A stretch of DNA of 64,000 nt from Sialis fuliginosa (GCA_961205875.1 OY540822.1:4280501-4344500); one strand, 5' to 3'. Positions 41,129-53,745 are shown, counted from the first letter of the stretch. The notes: a model not told the origin generated them from the sequence alone. Translations and numbers: made by a program.

Positions 41129-42965
41129 ATGCTTCCCACGAAGTCGGCTGTATTCGAGCATTTTACTACAACCGAAGATGGAAAATATTTTGTGTGTCAA
41201 TGTTGGACTAAGGGCTCGGACGAAACTATATGCTGTAATGCCAAGATCAGCGCATATTCAGGTAGTGACAAAAATGCTCCTACGAGAGCATCTAATCTAA
41301 AAAGGCATTTGCAACGGTTTCACGAAGAAATATTTAAAGTCGTGAATGAAAAGGACACTAAAAATAAACAATTAACGCCCAGAACTATCAGCCAACCAGA
41401 TCAAAAATCTTGCCAGGCATCAGTTAGTAGATATTTTGTTAGTGATAAAGTAACTATAACAATGACAGCCGATATATTCAGAAAACACATTATAGACCTA
41501 ATTATTAAAGAGGGCATAGCATTATCATTATTTTCACGACCGGCTTTTATGGGTTTAAATGGAGAAATGGCCCGCAAACTCGGCATTTATCTTGAAAGAA
41601 ACAATATTAGAAAAATGATAATGGATGAAGCCCATAAACAAAAAGAATAACTCAAAAAAAGTCTCAAGGGACGCTTTGTTTTCCTTAAAATGGATGCCTG
41701 TACGCGTCACAGAGTGAATTATTTTGCTATCAACGTTCGATTTGTTTGTCCTAATAATAAAATAGATAGAAGCTCATCACACCAGTGAGTTTCTCCGAGT
41801 CTTAGTAGAAAACGTTCTGCAAGATTATGAACTAAACAAAGACCAAGTTCTTTGTATTGTAACTGATAATGCATCAAACATGATCAGTACAATTAAAATT
41901 GAAGAGAATACTTCTTTTGAATTAGATGATCTTGTTGAAGTTGCTGCAAAATTATCACGGATACATCATATGCGCTGTTTTGTACACACACTGCAGTTGG
42001 CAATAAGAGACAGTCTGCAAGAAGCGCATGCTTCTGTTCTAATCAGTAAGGTGAGGAAATTAGTTGCCGCGGCCCGAGCCCCTAAAGTCGACTCTATATT
42101 GAAGAGACGCGCTGGAAAAGGGGCAATTATAGATCAAGTTACACGTTAGGGTAGTACATATTCAATGATTCGTCGCCTGCTTGATCTAAAACCCTTTCTT
42201 ATAGATATGGCCAATCCTCAAGTGACCCTAAGTGAAAGTCTGTGGACACAAGTAACAGAATTGGAAGATTTGCTTTGCCATCCATTTACAGTAACGAAAA
42301 AATTACAAGCTGAAGACTTAACTCCAGGAATTTTTTTAAAGGAGTGGAGAAACCTGATTTTTCAACTGGTTCAAAGAGGAGGGTTAGTTGCAGATGATAT
42401 TGCTGATTCAATGAAACGAAGAGAGGCACTGTTATTGGAAAATAAGATTATTTTGGCAGCTATCTATGTAGATCCAATGCAACGGATTCTGCTGGATGAT
42501 GATCAGCTGACTAAAGGGAAAGAAGCATTATTAGAAGTCGCAATTAGAATGAATAGGATCCAAGAACGTCAGGAGGAGGATGTTAATATAGTTGATAATA
42601 GGCCTTCAACTTCGTCAACTGATTGCGAGGATAGATTTGATTTTGATAAATTTTTGGATCGCAAGGAATATGAAAAGTCAAAGCGTCAACGCATAGAACG
42701 GGATTCTTCTGTACCTATAGAAAATAAAATTAATCAGTTTCAGCTTGATTTCTCACTTGCTCTAAAAGAAGTTGAAAAATTTGATCGTTCGTCAAAACGA
42801 ACAGTACAAGAAGCCATTCCTTTTTATCCTGAAATTGTCAGAGATGTTGCCCTGATGGTTACTGCTTTGCCACTGACACAAGTTAGTGTTGAGAGGTTGT
42901 TCTCTGCTCTTAAAATAATTAGATCAGATTTGAGAGCATCTATGAAGGAGGATCTACATAGTTGA
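41129..42965 (+). pseudogene. hAT transposase, decayed
   Basis: ATG 41129 opens a BED-like N-terminus (YFVCQCWTKG ... CCNAKIS ... SNLKRHLQRFHEE). The frame runs to a TAA at 41648-41650 and continues in the same frame through FLKMDACTRHRVNYFAINV (first Asp). A deletion and frameshift near 41765 lead to VLCIVTDNASNMIST (second Asp) and HHMRCFVHTLQLAIRDSL. A TAG at 42147-42149 replaces the Trp expected in the RWGSTYSMIRRLL block, and the frame then reads to 42965. The C-terminal dimerisation motif MVTALPLTQVSVERLFSALK is intact. This is a different hAT group from the two other hAT proteins in this window. No terminal inverted repeats were found. Confidence 0.85.
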
Positions 42966-44038
42966 AGCAATTCTTTTTCTGAGGACGAATTCTTAGATTT
43001 ATTAAATATATTAATGTTGTTTAATCTAATGTTTATGTATTTTCTCTTAAATTTATTATGACAGTAGAGTTATGTAAGAATTAAAAATAAAGTACGACAA
43101 AATTTGATATCCTGGTTTTATTTCTTGAATGAAAAAAAAATTAATAAATTAAATTTTTTTAGTTGGAAATATGACGTCACATCCATTTTTTAAGCGACAC
43201 TATTTAATTTTTTTTTATATATGTTTTATTTTAATATAATTATTATTAATTTAATTATTTCTCTATATTATCATTTTTACTTCCGTGTTTTTTGGTGTCG
43301 CGATATTCGAGTTTGAATGAAAAAAGTACCAAAAAGTTTTAAACGACCATGAAGGGCCTAATGTTATTCGTACATAAAAGAAAAAAAAGAATATTAAAGC
43401 ATAAATAATCACCTATTGTCTAGTAGCATTTCAAAAATGATTAATTTTAACTTAACCCTTCAAATAGAAAAACAAAACAATGTTCGAATTTAAATAATCC
43501 TGTAAAAATAACTACTGGAAAAACGGAGAAACTGTGGTTTCTAGTCACTTAAACTAAAAATATACACCTTAACCACAATATACTTTCCAATCTTTTTGAA
43601 ATTTACCAAAGGGTTAAATTTTTCCAGCATGTCCCTATTCTAATATGTACTTAAAGATATTGTGTAAAATTAATTAAATGTATTGAAATAAGCAGTTTTA
43701 TTTATTACATACTTTCTGTTCCTTTGATTTTTGTGTATAATTTGAACAGACAGATTGTGAAAAGATACGTCTATAAATACTAACATCGTTTCTTGACGAC
43801 CGTTTTTTAACAATAAACTGATTCTGTTATATATAAATTTATATGCACTAGGTGTACCAAGGAGACTTAAATATTAAATTTTGGTATTACCTGTGTATAG
43901 TAAAAATGTATTGGTATTATAAGTTCGTTATTATTATTTAGTTATAAAGATATCTCTAATTACTCTAATATCATTTGTATTATTATAGCAAATCGATTAA
44001 AAGGTACACGTATATTTGTTATTGACTCAATAGATTTG
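42966..44038. other. AT-rich non-coding stretch
   Basis: 3' region of the hAT pseudogene, then simple AT-rich sequence. I see no gene, repeat or clear hAT terminus. Confidence 0.4.
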
Positions 44039-44040
44039 TA

Positions 44041-45641
44041 CAGTGGCCTCGGAAAGTAAGTTAACAAGTACGTATATTATGGATGGATATTCGTAACATC
44101 CTTAAAAGTATCGATATCGAAATATTACTATTGTAGGTCCTTTTGGCAGGTATCTGTCTTCATTTAGTTCAAATATTTCCGTGAAAGCATGTGTATATCA
44201 GCCATAGTATTTTTTTTTTGCTTTAGTAGTGCGATTTTTTCGAATCGGAAAGTAAGTTAACACATAAAAATATTGATTTAAAGAAACTGCGTGTCGATAA
44301 ATTTTGTTTGTTTGATTGTTTATTTGTTTATGTGTTATTTATAGGGTAAGATGACAAACTATTTTCCTTTTTTAACTTAACAAACTCAAATATTGTTTTT
44401 AAATGCCTAAAGTAAGAATGTTGACTTCTCATGAGTGGATGGCAGTATTTAGGGGTTGTATAAATGGAGAAACATTACAATCGATATTTAATGATTATAA
44501 TATTTCAAAGGCAGAAGTAAAAAAAATAGTCGGAAAACTCCAGCAGCATGGAAACTCCGAAAATTTGATACGATCCGGGCGTAAGAGGAAAACTACACCC
44601 CGACAAGATCGTCAAATTAAATTTTTTTTTTTAAAACCTCGTGTTACAGCAAAACAACTAAAAGAGACACTAAATCTACCAATCCAGTTTAAAAAAGTAA
44701 CACAGCGCATCGAAGAACAAGGGGTGACATGTAGAGTTACTAGGAAACGCACATTCATTTCTAAAATAAATACACAAAAACGACTCGCATTTGAAAAAAG
44801 TCACATTAATAAAACTGATGAATTTTGGAAAAATATTATCTGGAGTGACGAATCAAAGTATGAAGTAAAATCGAATGAAAGACGCGGAAAAAAAAGAAGA
44901 ATTTAAAAAATAATAATAATCAAACTAACGGTAAAACATGAAGATGTTAAGTCGGTTATGGTTTGGTGTTTTTCTCTACTACAGGTGTAGGAAACCTTTA
45001 TATTATAGATGAAAAACTAAGGGCACTCAAGTATGTTGACATTTTAAGAAATAATTTACTAGTATCGCAAGCAATCCGGGTATAAAAAATACTTTTACAT
45101 TTTAATAGGATAACAACCCCTAGCATATGACCAAAGTAACAAGAGAATTTTTACAGCAAGAAGGAATTTATGTGTTGGATTGGCATCCACAAAGCCCAGA
45201 TTTGAATCCCATAGAACATTTATGGGATCATTTAGATAGAGGGATACCGCAAGACAGGAGAACAAGCAGAGATGATTTTATTAACGAATTGCAAGAAACA
45301 TGGAGGTAATTAAACCAAAAAACGTTAATAAACTTCATAAAAACTATCCCACGGCGTTTACTAGAAGTATGTAATTAAGGCGAAATGATACCAAACATCT
45401 CATTAAAAAAAATTTACTGTATTTTTATATAATTTTCTATATGTTAACTTACTTTCCGATTTATGTAAATTTCCAAAAAATAATTTGCATGTATATTTTT
45501 TTAATTTTCTGTCATTAACGATTAAAGGCGCAGGTAAGTAAAATAATAATTATAAAATATTTGTCATTAATTAAAGGTTCTGTTCACAATTTGTATTTAT
45601 CAGAAAAATTTTGTTTGTTAACTTACTTTTCGAGGCCACTG
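44041..45641 (+). mobile_element. Tc1-type transposon with IR/DR ends
   Basis: 1,601 bp flanked by TA on both sides (44039-44040; 45642-45643). The outer inverted repeats start CAGTGGCCTCGGAAAGTAAG and match over 25 of 26 bases. A second copy of the core (TCGGAAAGTAAGTTAACA) lies inside each end, at 44245-44262 and inverted at 45442-45459. This is the double inverted/direct-repeat layout known from Sleeping Beauty- and Bari-type elements, where transposase binds four sites. Confidence 0.93.
44403..45365 (+). pseudogene. Tc1/mariner transposase, broken
   Basis: ATG 44403 starts a paired-type DNA-binding region (SHEWMAVFRGCINGETLQSI; GRKRKTTPRQDRQIKFF). The first Asp is in NIIWSDESKYEV near 44840. 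The frame is lost at 44906 and the middle is scrambled by several frameshifts. Coding sequence resumes around 45106 with the second Asp (DNNP, followed by a stop codon). TREFLQQEGIYVLDWHPQSP and the Glu in DLNPIEHLWDHL follow, giving exactly 34 residues between the last two acidic positions (DD34E). The end is near 45365. It is inactive, although the binding sites at the ends are well kept. Confidence 0.85.
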
Positions 45642-45879
45642 TATATAAAATAAGAAAGGGATTTTGTATTTTTCCCTGTAGAATAAGTAAGCCCATGTAC
45701 ATATAATAATTTATGTGAATATTGGAGTTTATTTTTTTTGAGTAAATATATTTAGTTATAATTGTAATTTGTACCGATATATTTATTATTTTCAATAATA
45801 CCCACCTCTCTAAATAATTTAACCCATTCCCGCTCCTGAGCACTAAGCCGCGTGCAGAGGTGAGTTACATATAACAGAG

Positions 45880-46491
45880 ATTGTAATTCTAGAAATAGCA
45901 ATGAAACATTTGAAAAACTTGCCTCTAAAGTAAAAAATGTTTTACGTGTTGAGGATGATTTAACAGATAGCTCAAAACAATTACTATCGAAGTTTATATT
46001 TGAATATAAACAGTCGAAGTTTATATTTGAATATAAACAGAAGTGGTCTTCTGCAAAAAGAAACAATGTCTATTTTAACAAACAAGATTCTACTTAGCTT
46101 AAAAAGAGTCTGTTTTGTTGAAATAAAAATGTTCCAATAGAAAGTTGTTGGAAGACCTTCTAAAAAAATGTGCTGTGATCGAACAAAACGCAGAAAAATT
46201 GAAAATTTGCGTATGGAAAGATCCAATAGTAAACATTTGTATGCCGTTAAAATAATAGAAAATTGTATAGTGCCTTTGGGGTTACTGTCAGAAGAAGCTC
46301 AAGAGTCTAGAAATAAAGACATTAATTCTAGAAAATTTAGTAGAATTCAAAATATAGAAGATGTGTTTAATAACCTTCTGGTGTCATCGGATCCATATAT
46401 TACGGATATTTCAAGAAAATTTTACAAGAAAAATCCTAAAATAAATGAATATCCAAAAGAATTAAAATATTTGTTAGATATGAATATTTAA
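45880..46491 (+). pseudogene. C-terminal fragment of an unnamed repetitive insect protein
   Basis: The frame at 46168-46491 reads TKRRKIENLR, then VPLGLLSEEAQESRNKD and NIEDVFNNLLVSSDPYITDI. Upstream, in shifted frames, are VGRPSKK and KWSSAKRNN. I recall this combination (GRPSK..RTKRRKTEDLR and LSEEAQEARNKDF) from an abundant, unclassified protein family in insect genomes that travels with transposable elements. I cannot name its function or element type. A 27-bp tandem duplication (GTTTATATTTGAATATAAAC unit, 45988-46036) and an in-frame stop break the upstream part. Confidence 0.5.
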
Positions 46492-46905
46492 AAAAATAAA
46501 TAAAAATTTTTTTTATTTTTTTAATACAAACTATTTTATTTGAGTTTAATTAAGCTTCAATAATTAACAATTATGTTTTTTTTTCGATTCCTTTAACTTT
46601 TTAGACCTTTAAATCAATCGATTAATTTTGTCCAAAAATTTAAGAAAATCTTCTTCCCGTTGATTTAGAATCTTGAAATTTGACACAAAAGAAAGTCTCA
46701 TAGCACAAGTAAAGGGAAAAATCCCAAATCATTCAATTCTAATTCTATGTAGACTTATAAACAAGATACTACCATGTAAGAAGCACACGCCACTACGATA
46801 CATGATGTCAAATAAAAATGTTAATTATTATAAATCATATTTATCATTCAATATTAGCATCAGCGGTGCCTATATGTATCACGCACACCGCACACACCCC
46901 CCACC
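46492..46905. other. Non-coding stretch
   Basis: AT-rich sequence turning C-rich (CACACACCCCCCACC) just before the MITE at 46906. No gene recognised; the ORF at 46673-47017 runs into the MITE and is not convincing. Confidence 0.35.
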
Positions 46906-47187
46906 TAGGGTGACCAGGTCTCCGGTTTCGACCCAAAGTCTCAGGGTTTGCACTCTGGATCTCCGGGCTCAGGGTTTGGGTGCAATTTCTCCGGGTTTTG
47001 CAAAAAATGATGACTAAAAAATAAAAGGTCGTCAAAAATAAAGCAGGGGACACAAGAGTGATGATTATGGTAAAAAATTTTATGAAAATAAAAAGAATAA
47101 AATAAAAATAAAAAAGATAAAATAAAATAAAAAAGGGGTCTTCATTTACATCTCAGAGTTTACCAAAACTATAATCTGGTCACCCTA
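46906..47187. mobile_element. hAT-type MITE
   Basis: 282 bp with terminal TAGGGTGACCAG and inverse CTGGTCACCCTA. It is flanked by an 8-bp target duplication with one mismatch (CCCCCACC at 46898-46905, CACCCACC at 47188-47195). The interior is C/T-rich on the left (tandem TCTCAGGGTTTG/CTCCGGG words) and AAAATAAAAT-rich on the right. No coding capacity. Confidence 0.8.
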
Positions 47188-48375
47188 CACCCACCTGGCC
47201 CACACGTACACTAAAGCTCACAAGACAGCATAAGAAACTGACACTTCATTCACAAACAATTTAGTTACATTATTAATAACTTATGTCCTGTATTATATAA
47301 TATATATATTTATATATATAGGTATATTTCTGAATTTTTATTTTAAAATATCAATATTTTGCATTATATTTATTGTATTTAATTGTTACTTATTATATTT
47401 TAGCCTGACGATGATTCTGTGAATCGAAAGCTTGCGGTTTCCTCTTCTTTTATAAATTTTGACGTTTAAACAAACAAGTAGGTAAATACCAACGGTATTA
47501 AAACAGTAGTGATATTATGAAACTTATTTTGTACGGTGAAAGATGCCAACTGTATTACAATTAGTTGAAGTGTCACTGCTCGAAATTCCATAACTAATCC
47601 ATAGATACTAGTACAGAATTAATACCACATTTGAAAGTAACATAATACCGGACATTAGACAAGGAAAGATAAAGGAAAAAATAACACATAACCTAGCGTT
47701 GTTACCATATCGCACCACAAAAAATCACTCCAGATTTTAAAATAAATATCAATTATTTTGAATTATAAAATTAATTAATAATAAATGTTTTATATTGTCT
47801 TTAAAAGTATTTCAGTTATAATTGATTAACAAAGAAATGTCTATTTGGAACTATCATCTCTCATACATACTAAATTCAATTATAATTTAAAGCATATTTG
47901 CATATTATAAATTTTCAACTTACGCCTCTAGGATAATATGCGATTTTGACAATTAAAAAAAGATGGTCGCCGACAAATTTTGGTAACACTTTGATATACG
48001 GACTAGCATTAGTTGTTATGTATCCATAGTCTTTCCTAATCTAATATTAATAATAATACGTTTATAATTTATTCATATCGGAGGCGCTCAGAATAATATA
48101 CAACTAGTCACGTCATCGAAACACTATGTATCTCAAATAATCCAGACTGCGTAAGACAATCATTACAATGCACTTTTCTGCCTTTGTTAACACAGATACT
48201 AAATATACCTAAGTCAATATATGTTACACGTTCCCATGTTTTATTCATATCGTAAAAAAATATAATAGAAAATTTTTTTAAATATTAAATAAAATCTTGA
48301 TTTATGAACATATTTTATAATGAGTGTTACAACTAAAGTATACACTGGGGTGTTTAACATGTAACTAATATCGGC
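47188..48375. other. AT-rich stretch with a ribozyme-like motif
   Basis: No gene. At 47404-47430, CCTGACGATGATTCTGTGAA followed by TCGAAAGC has the CUGANGA ... stem ... GAAA order of a hammerhead core; see findings. The rest is AT-rich. Confidence 0.4.
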
Positions 48376-48683
48376 TAATACGGAGAGTCTGGGGGGTCCT
48401 CTGTCAGATTTGTGAAAAATCACGTATATAGTTATTCAGAATAGAGTTGACGCGCATGCGTGACTAGATCAGGGTTACCAACTTTTATAAATCACACGCA
48501 TTTTATAAAACGACTGGCAACGTTTAGCTGTGTTATATTTAATAATTTAATATATTAATATAATTTAGTAATCCAGGTAGGGTGGTTCGTTCTCTACGAT
48601 ACAGCATACTCTACTCAATTCTAATACATCAACAGGTGATTTTCAGAGTTTTTGACAGGGGACCCCCAGACTCTCCGTATTTA
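48376..48683. mobile_element. MITE with TAATACGGAGAGTCTGGGG ends
   Basis: 308 bp with inverted repeats of about 45 bp and a few mismatches: TAATACGGAGAGTCTGGGG on the left, the inverse ending CCGTATTTA on the right. Non-coding interior. A diverged copy of its right half is at 17473-17553, so this is a dispersed family. Confidence 0.75.
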
Positions 48684-50587
48684 CCCTAATATCATTTGTA
48701 AATTGAGAGGCGCCCGTGTAAAACTATTATATATTTACCTTTCACAATAAACTGTCATCTCGTTTCTCATTTATACAATAACTATATTTTCTGATATTTT
48801 CCATCACTGGTCGTCCAATGCTGATACAATAAATAAAGCATGATGTCCAAATTAATGTGTTTCACAAATACTATCTGCAATTAAAAGACAAATTAAACAT
48901 TGGAATAAGAAATCAAAAATAATCAACTTACATGTGTTGTAACAAATGTGTTAACCGTATTTATCAATTGTCACTATTTAAATGATGTAGGTTTTGTAAA
49001 AACTTATACACTGTTAATAATAATAACACTAAATACGTAATATTATATTTATTTTGTATGTTAATCTTGTACAATAAGCATGGCGACTTTACAGTTTTCC
49101 GCGCAGTAATCATGCAATGGATGCAATGGATGCAATCGATGCAATACCCAGGGGTCCCAGGGTATGGTAACTCCATATGGAAGGGATGAAGCTTTTCACC
49201 GGAGACACTATAGCGCTAGTATCACTGTATTTTGAATTTACCGCTGCCTGTATGCGCATGCAAGTACACATTTGAAATTTTTTATTGTTTGACATTTTGT
49301 AAAACAATTAAAATGTGATTGTAAAAATAGTTTTCGTTCGTTTGATTAGAAAATGATTGATTAATGTTAATAAATAATGTTATTTTACTGTTGTGTACCG
49401 TTATGGCATATGCATTAATAACAAAAATACATAAATAATGTATTATAAACCGTTGGAGTATATAGGTACGAAGTTCTTAATATTTGGATTAAAATGAAAA
49501 ATTAAGCACATGAATCCCCAGAAAATGTATGGAAATTATAAAATATTTGATGCTCATTGTGATAAATCGCACAAATTTGAGGTAAAAATAAAACTATACT
49601 TAATTAAAGTTTAAAGATTCAACTAACCTAACTAATTGCCAACTTTTTTTATAGAGTGAAAGCAAACTATCAAAGTTTAATGCTGCAAAATCATATTATT
49701 GAAGACATTATGAATAGTTACTTTACATTCATTGCACAATATCCAGAGTGATGCATGATTAGTAAAAGACAAAAAGTCAGTATTGGATGTCAGGAGAAAC
49801 CGGAGCATACTCTGGTTTTTTTCTGAACCGGACATTCTCCGAATGCTTATAATCATTGTCCAAAAAATCTATATAATTCTTATTGGTGAACTGTAACCGA
49901 CTCAGATACGAAGAAAATATTTCTCCAAATTTACGGAAACCAAATGCTTTTAGTCTGATTGTGAGTCTAAGAAAGGTATTTTTTTGTAATTGTCACATCT
50001 ATTCATGTATCGATCCAAAGACACTATTTATTTTGTTATAAGACTGACTATACATAAATTTTATTGTTTTATAGAGCAAAAAAGTAAATAAGCCTTCAGA
50101 GGAGACATTACAAACTGATATTGAAAACATCGGATTGCTATGAACAACAGAGTAACACTACATGCTTTGGCTAACTAGGTATACATACATTACAAAATAA
50201 ATAAGTTTTTATTGCTATGTTATTATTATTAACTATAATGGTGCATCTTGACTTAAATGTTTTACTACGAATGAGGTGAGCGTAGACAAATAAACAAACT
50301 GGATACTTAGAACCAAAGATTGTTATGCTCGCCATATCATTTTAGTTTAAAAATGGATTTGAGTGTGGCAACAGCTGCTTTCTTAGTATTATATAAATTG
50401 ATTAGAAATAAAAAAAATACTTTGACATTTTTGCAACAAACTGTTTCCGAATTTTAAATTTATTTCATAGTAAAGGATATTTATCATATTTAATGATTTA
50501 TTTTGATCAAATATGATTTGGTTTTGGAAAATGTTTAATATATTCGTCCCGTTCGAAGAATGGTATTGGCTAGCCAAATATTATTTT
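48684..50587. other. AT-rich intergenic stretch
   Basis: Only a short ATGCAATGG-type 9-bp tandem (49112-49147) stands out. No gene recognised. Confidence 0.4.
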
Positions 50588-52081
50588 TAGTCCAGTACAT
50601 TTAGACAAAAAATAGCTGTGTCTGGGGAAAAATTCGCAATAAGCTGAATTTTTGTATACACCTTCATTTTGTCTTTATAAATAAGGTACCAAAAGTCCCC
50701 AACAATCCCATGCGAGCATACTTTTTTACAGCCCACAAAAGGTGCTAACAATTAGTTTTAAGTAAATATCTCTGTATCTATTGGTTCTATGACTAAAATA
50801 GTTATTATCAAATATAAAGTTTAGAAAATTACCTACAATAAAGTTCTTACAACTTTTTTCGTACAAGTAATCGCTTTCGCTTATTAAGAGGGTACTCTAG
50901 TATAAAAATGTGAAAATATCAAAAATTTTTTTTTGCATTTTATCAATAAACAGGGTTTCAAAAATATGTATTCAAAACCCTAAACCTCAATACCAAAAAC
51001 TGACAGAGTTACAGCGATTTGAAGATGATGCGTAGCATTGAATAGCCTGCTATGTATAAACATTGAACGCGTTTTTCTCGAAACTGAAAATTGAAAATGG
51101 CTGCCATAATATCACAAGATCTACTGAACCGATTGACTTCAAATTTGCTGTGTACATTCAGTACACATGTTATTACCACCCTTAGCAGAATTGAGTCAAA
51201 AATATTTTTCTTTATTGTATAGATAGCGAAAGATTAAAAACATAAAAAAAATAAAAATGAATTGTATGTTGGTAATTTTTATCGTAATTATATCAGTGGC
51301 TAACAAAACCAATAATTTTCTTAATATATATAAGTTGGGTTATAGCGGGTTGCAAAAAAAATAATTGGTATAATTAAAATAAAAAAATGGCGACATTTTG
51401 AAAAGTGACTATTCATTTTTATTTTTTTTATGTTTATAATCTTTCTCTATCTATACAATAAAGAAAAATGTTTTTGACTCAATTCTGCTAACGGTGGCAC
51501 TAACATGTGTACTGAAGGTATATACATAGAAAATTTGAAGTCAGTCGGTTCAGTAGATCTTGTGATATTATGGCACCCATTTTCAGTTTTCAGTTTCGAG
51601 AAAAACGCGTTCAAAGTTTATACATAGCTGGCTATTCAATGCTATGCATCATCTTCAAAACGCTGTAACTCCGTCAGTTTTTGGAATTGAGGTATAGAGT
51701 TTTGAACACATATTTTTGAAACCCTTTTTATTGATAATATGCAAAAAAAAAATGTTTGATATTTTCACATTTTTAGACTAGAACACCCTGTTAATAAGCG
51801 AAAACGATTACTTGTATGAAAAAAGTTGTAAGGTCTTTATTGTAGGTAATTTTCTAAACTTTATATTTGATAATAACTATTTTAGTCATAGAACCAATAG
51901 ATACAGAGATATTTACTTAAAACTAATTGTTAGCACCTTTTGTGGACTGTAAAAAAGTATGCTCGCATGGGATTGTTGGGGACTTTTGATACCTTATTTA
52001 TAAAGACAAAATAAAGGTGTATACAAAAATTCAGCTTATTGCGAATTTTTCCCCAGAGAAAACCTAATGTTCCTGGACTAT
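50588..52081. mobile_element. Large foldback element, arms about 670 bp
   Basis: The outermost matching bases are TAGTCCAG at 50588 and the inverse CTGGACTA ending at 52081. From TCTGGGGAAAAATTCGC (50621) to its inverse (52057) the match is strong. The arms extend to about 51262 and 51411 and share CCCATGCGAGCATAC, TTGTTAGCACCTTTTGTGG, GTTTTTCTCGAAACTGAAAA and ATCACAAGATCTACTGAACC. The spacer of about 150 bp is AT-rich. No coding sequence. A TA next to each tip would fit a Tc1/mariner-type mover, but the duplication is not clear. Confidence 0.85.
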
Positions 52082-52887
52082 TTGTGTGTTTGGTTCATTT
52101 AGTGTAAAATGCTAAAGTCAAAACACTGTTATACATTATTACTGATTATAATATCCTATACATTGGTTGTTCCAAAGTGAAATTAAATTTCATTGGTATT
52201 TTTTATTAAAAAAATGTATAATGTAAAAATTATCAAATGATTGATATATTGAGATATGCTGATATTTAAACAAATACATTTATTAATAGTTTAAAGGGAA
52301 AACTTGAAAGGCTTTTGTTACAATAAATACTGTGTTGAGTATCTGTGCTTTTCTAATAATTAGAGATGGGCTGACTAATATATATTGCTGCTGCACTTGC
52401 CGAATTAAAAATAAGTTGTAATTTTGGTCAATTTTTAAGGAGATATAAAACACTAATTATATAAATGTTATACTTTTCTAACAACACATACTATGTAGTA
52501 TGTTTAATATATGATAATATCGATGCTTATTACAAAATATATTAATAATATTATCACGTTTATTTGCGGCAAATCATTGTAAATGCTAGTTTTTGTGGTG
52601 AAAATATAAAATGTGCTACTTTTTGCAGCAAAATATCACATGAGAAAATAAAATGTGCTAGTCTAGTACATATACCAACGCTTGTCGAAGCGTTGGTATA
52701 TGTACAGAATGTACACATACAAGATCTGTCTTTACTAACAACGTAACAACACTGGTCCAGATATTGGAGTTTTCTCAGAATTATTGTTGTCCGGTACTAT
52801 TCTGATGATTTCCAAAGTGAAGATTCTTCTGTAATAAGAACATAAGTATCTTGATAAAATTGTGAAGTCGTTTTATAAGTATACTAG
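52082..52887. other. AT-rich stretch with a perfect palindrome
   Basis: A 40-bp palindrome at 52666-52705 has two 18-bp perfect arms (GTACATATACCAACGCTT) around GTCG. Otherwise it is non-coding. Confidence 0.6.
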
Positions 52888-53745
52888 CAGTGCCCACGCG
52901 GCTTCGCTCGCGTAGACTACGGAATTATTGTTTAGGATTTTTGAAAAATATAGTTTAATTAATTAAGTACAAACACGATTAGTTATTATTGTAATAATAA
53001 CTTATCAATACCTAAATTACCTAACAAAAAGAAAAAAGTACAAATAATTTGTGTTCTGTTTAAATTTAAATGTTAATTATTGAGAACAAAATAAATTAAA
53101 CGATCAGCCGAGGGAATCCGAATATCTACCGAGCGTAAGCGAATCCAGTCTGTTGTACATCGCTTCGATGCGGCACCATACATTTAAAATGTTACATTTA
53201 ATTTTAAGATATTTTCTAAACTATACGACCAAATTGGATGCTGTAAAGGGCAAATTATATCTACATTAAGTGCTTATGACGATGAAATCATTTATTTCGA
53301 TAAGGATTAATGTTTTGCAGGTCATAAGTCCATGTAAACAGAACCCAAATATTTTATGTTTTCTTTGTAACATAAAAGCAGTCATTGTGGCTTAAATATA
53401 AAAGTTAGACATATGGTGTCGCGGACTTTATTGTAGAACTTTTGATTCTACACAGTTCATTAATACATTATTTTGTTCTATATTGAACGGTTTAGACAGC
53501 GTATTACAAAACAGCGCGCCGACGGCAAAATTTTTTCCGACTTGATTTACTATTATCGTCACTGCTTAGTTGTTATGTTACCTAACGTAACAAAATATAG
53601 CCTATAACCTGGCCAGAGAACGTACCTATGAATTAAAAAAAAACACGTAAATCGGATAAGTGGTTCTCGAGTGATAAGCGCACGAACGGACAGACAGACA
53701 GACAGACAGAAAGACGTTGAGCTTTATATATATTAAGGATACATA
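52888..53745 (+). mobile_element. Non-autonomous retroelement-like repeat
   Basis: Starts at AGCAGTGCCCACGCGGCTTC and ends with a (GACA) run (GGACAGACAGACAGACAGAC) followed by TTTATATATATTAAGG. This head and tail combination is widespread in arthropod genomes and looks like the end of an RTE-type LINE or a SINE. No ORF. A related head (CTAGCTGCATTGGCCCGGTG) occurs at 62168. The class is uncertain. Confidence 0.45.

Noticed and set aside
49110..49307. 65-codon minus-strand ORF ending in an ASIASIASIA repeat
   Set aside because: Its end is a translated 9-bp simple repeat; there is no other support.
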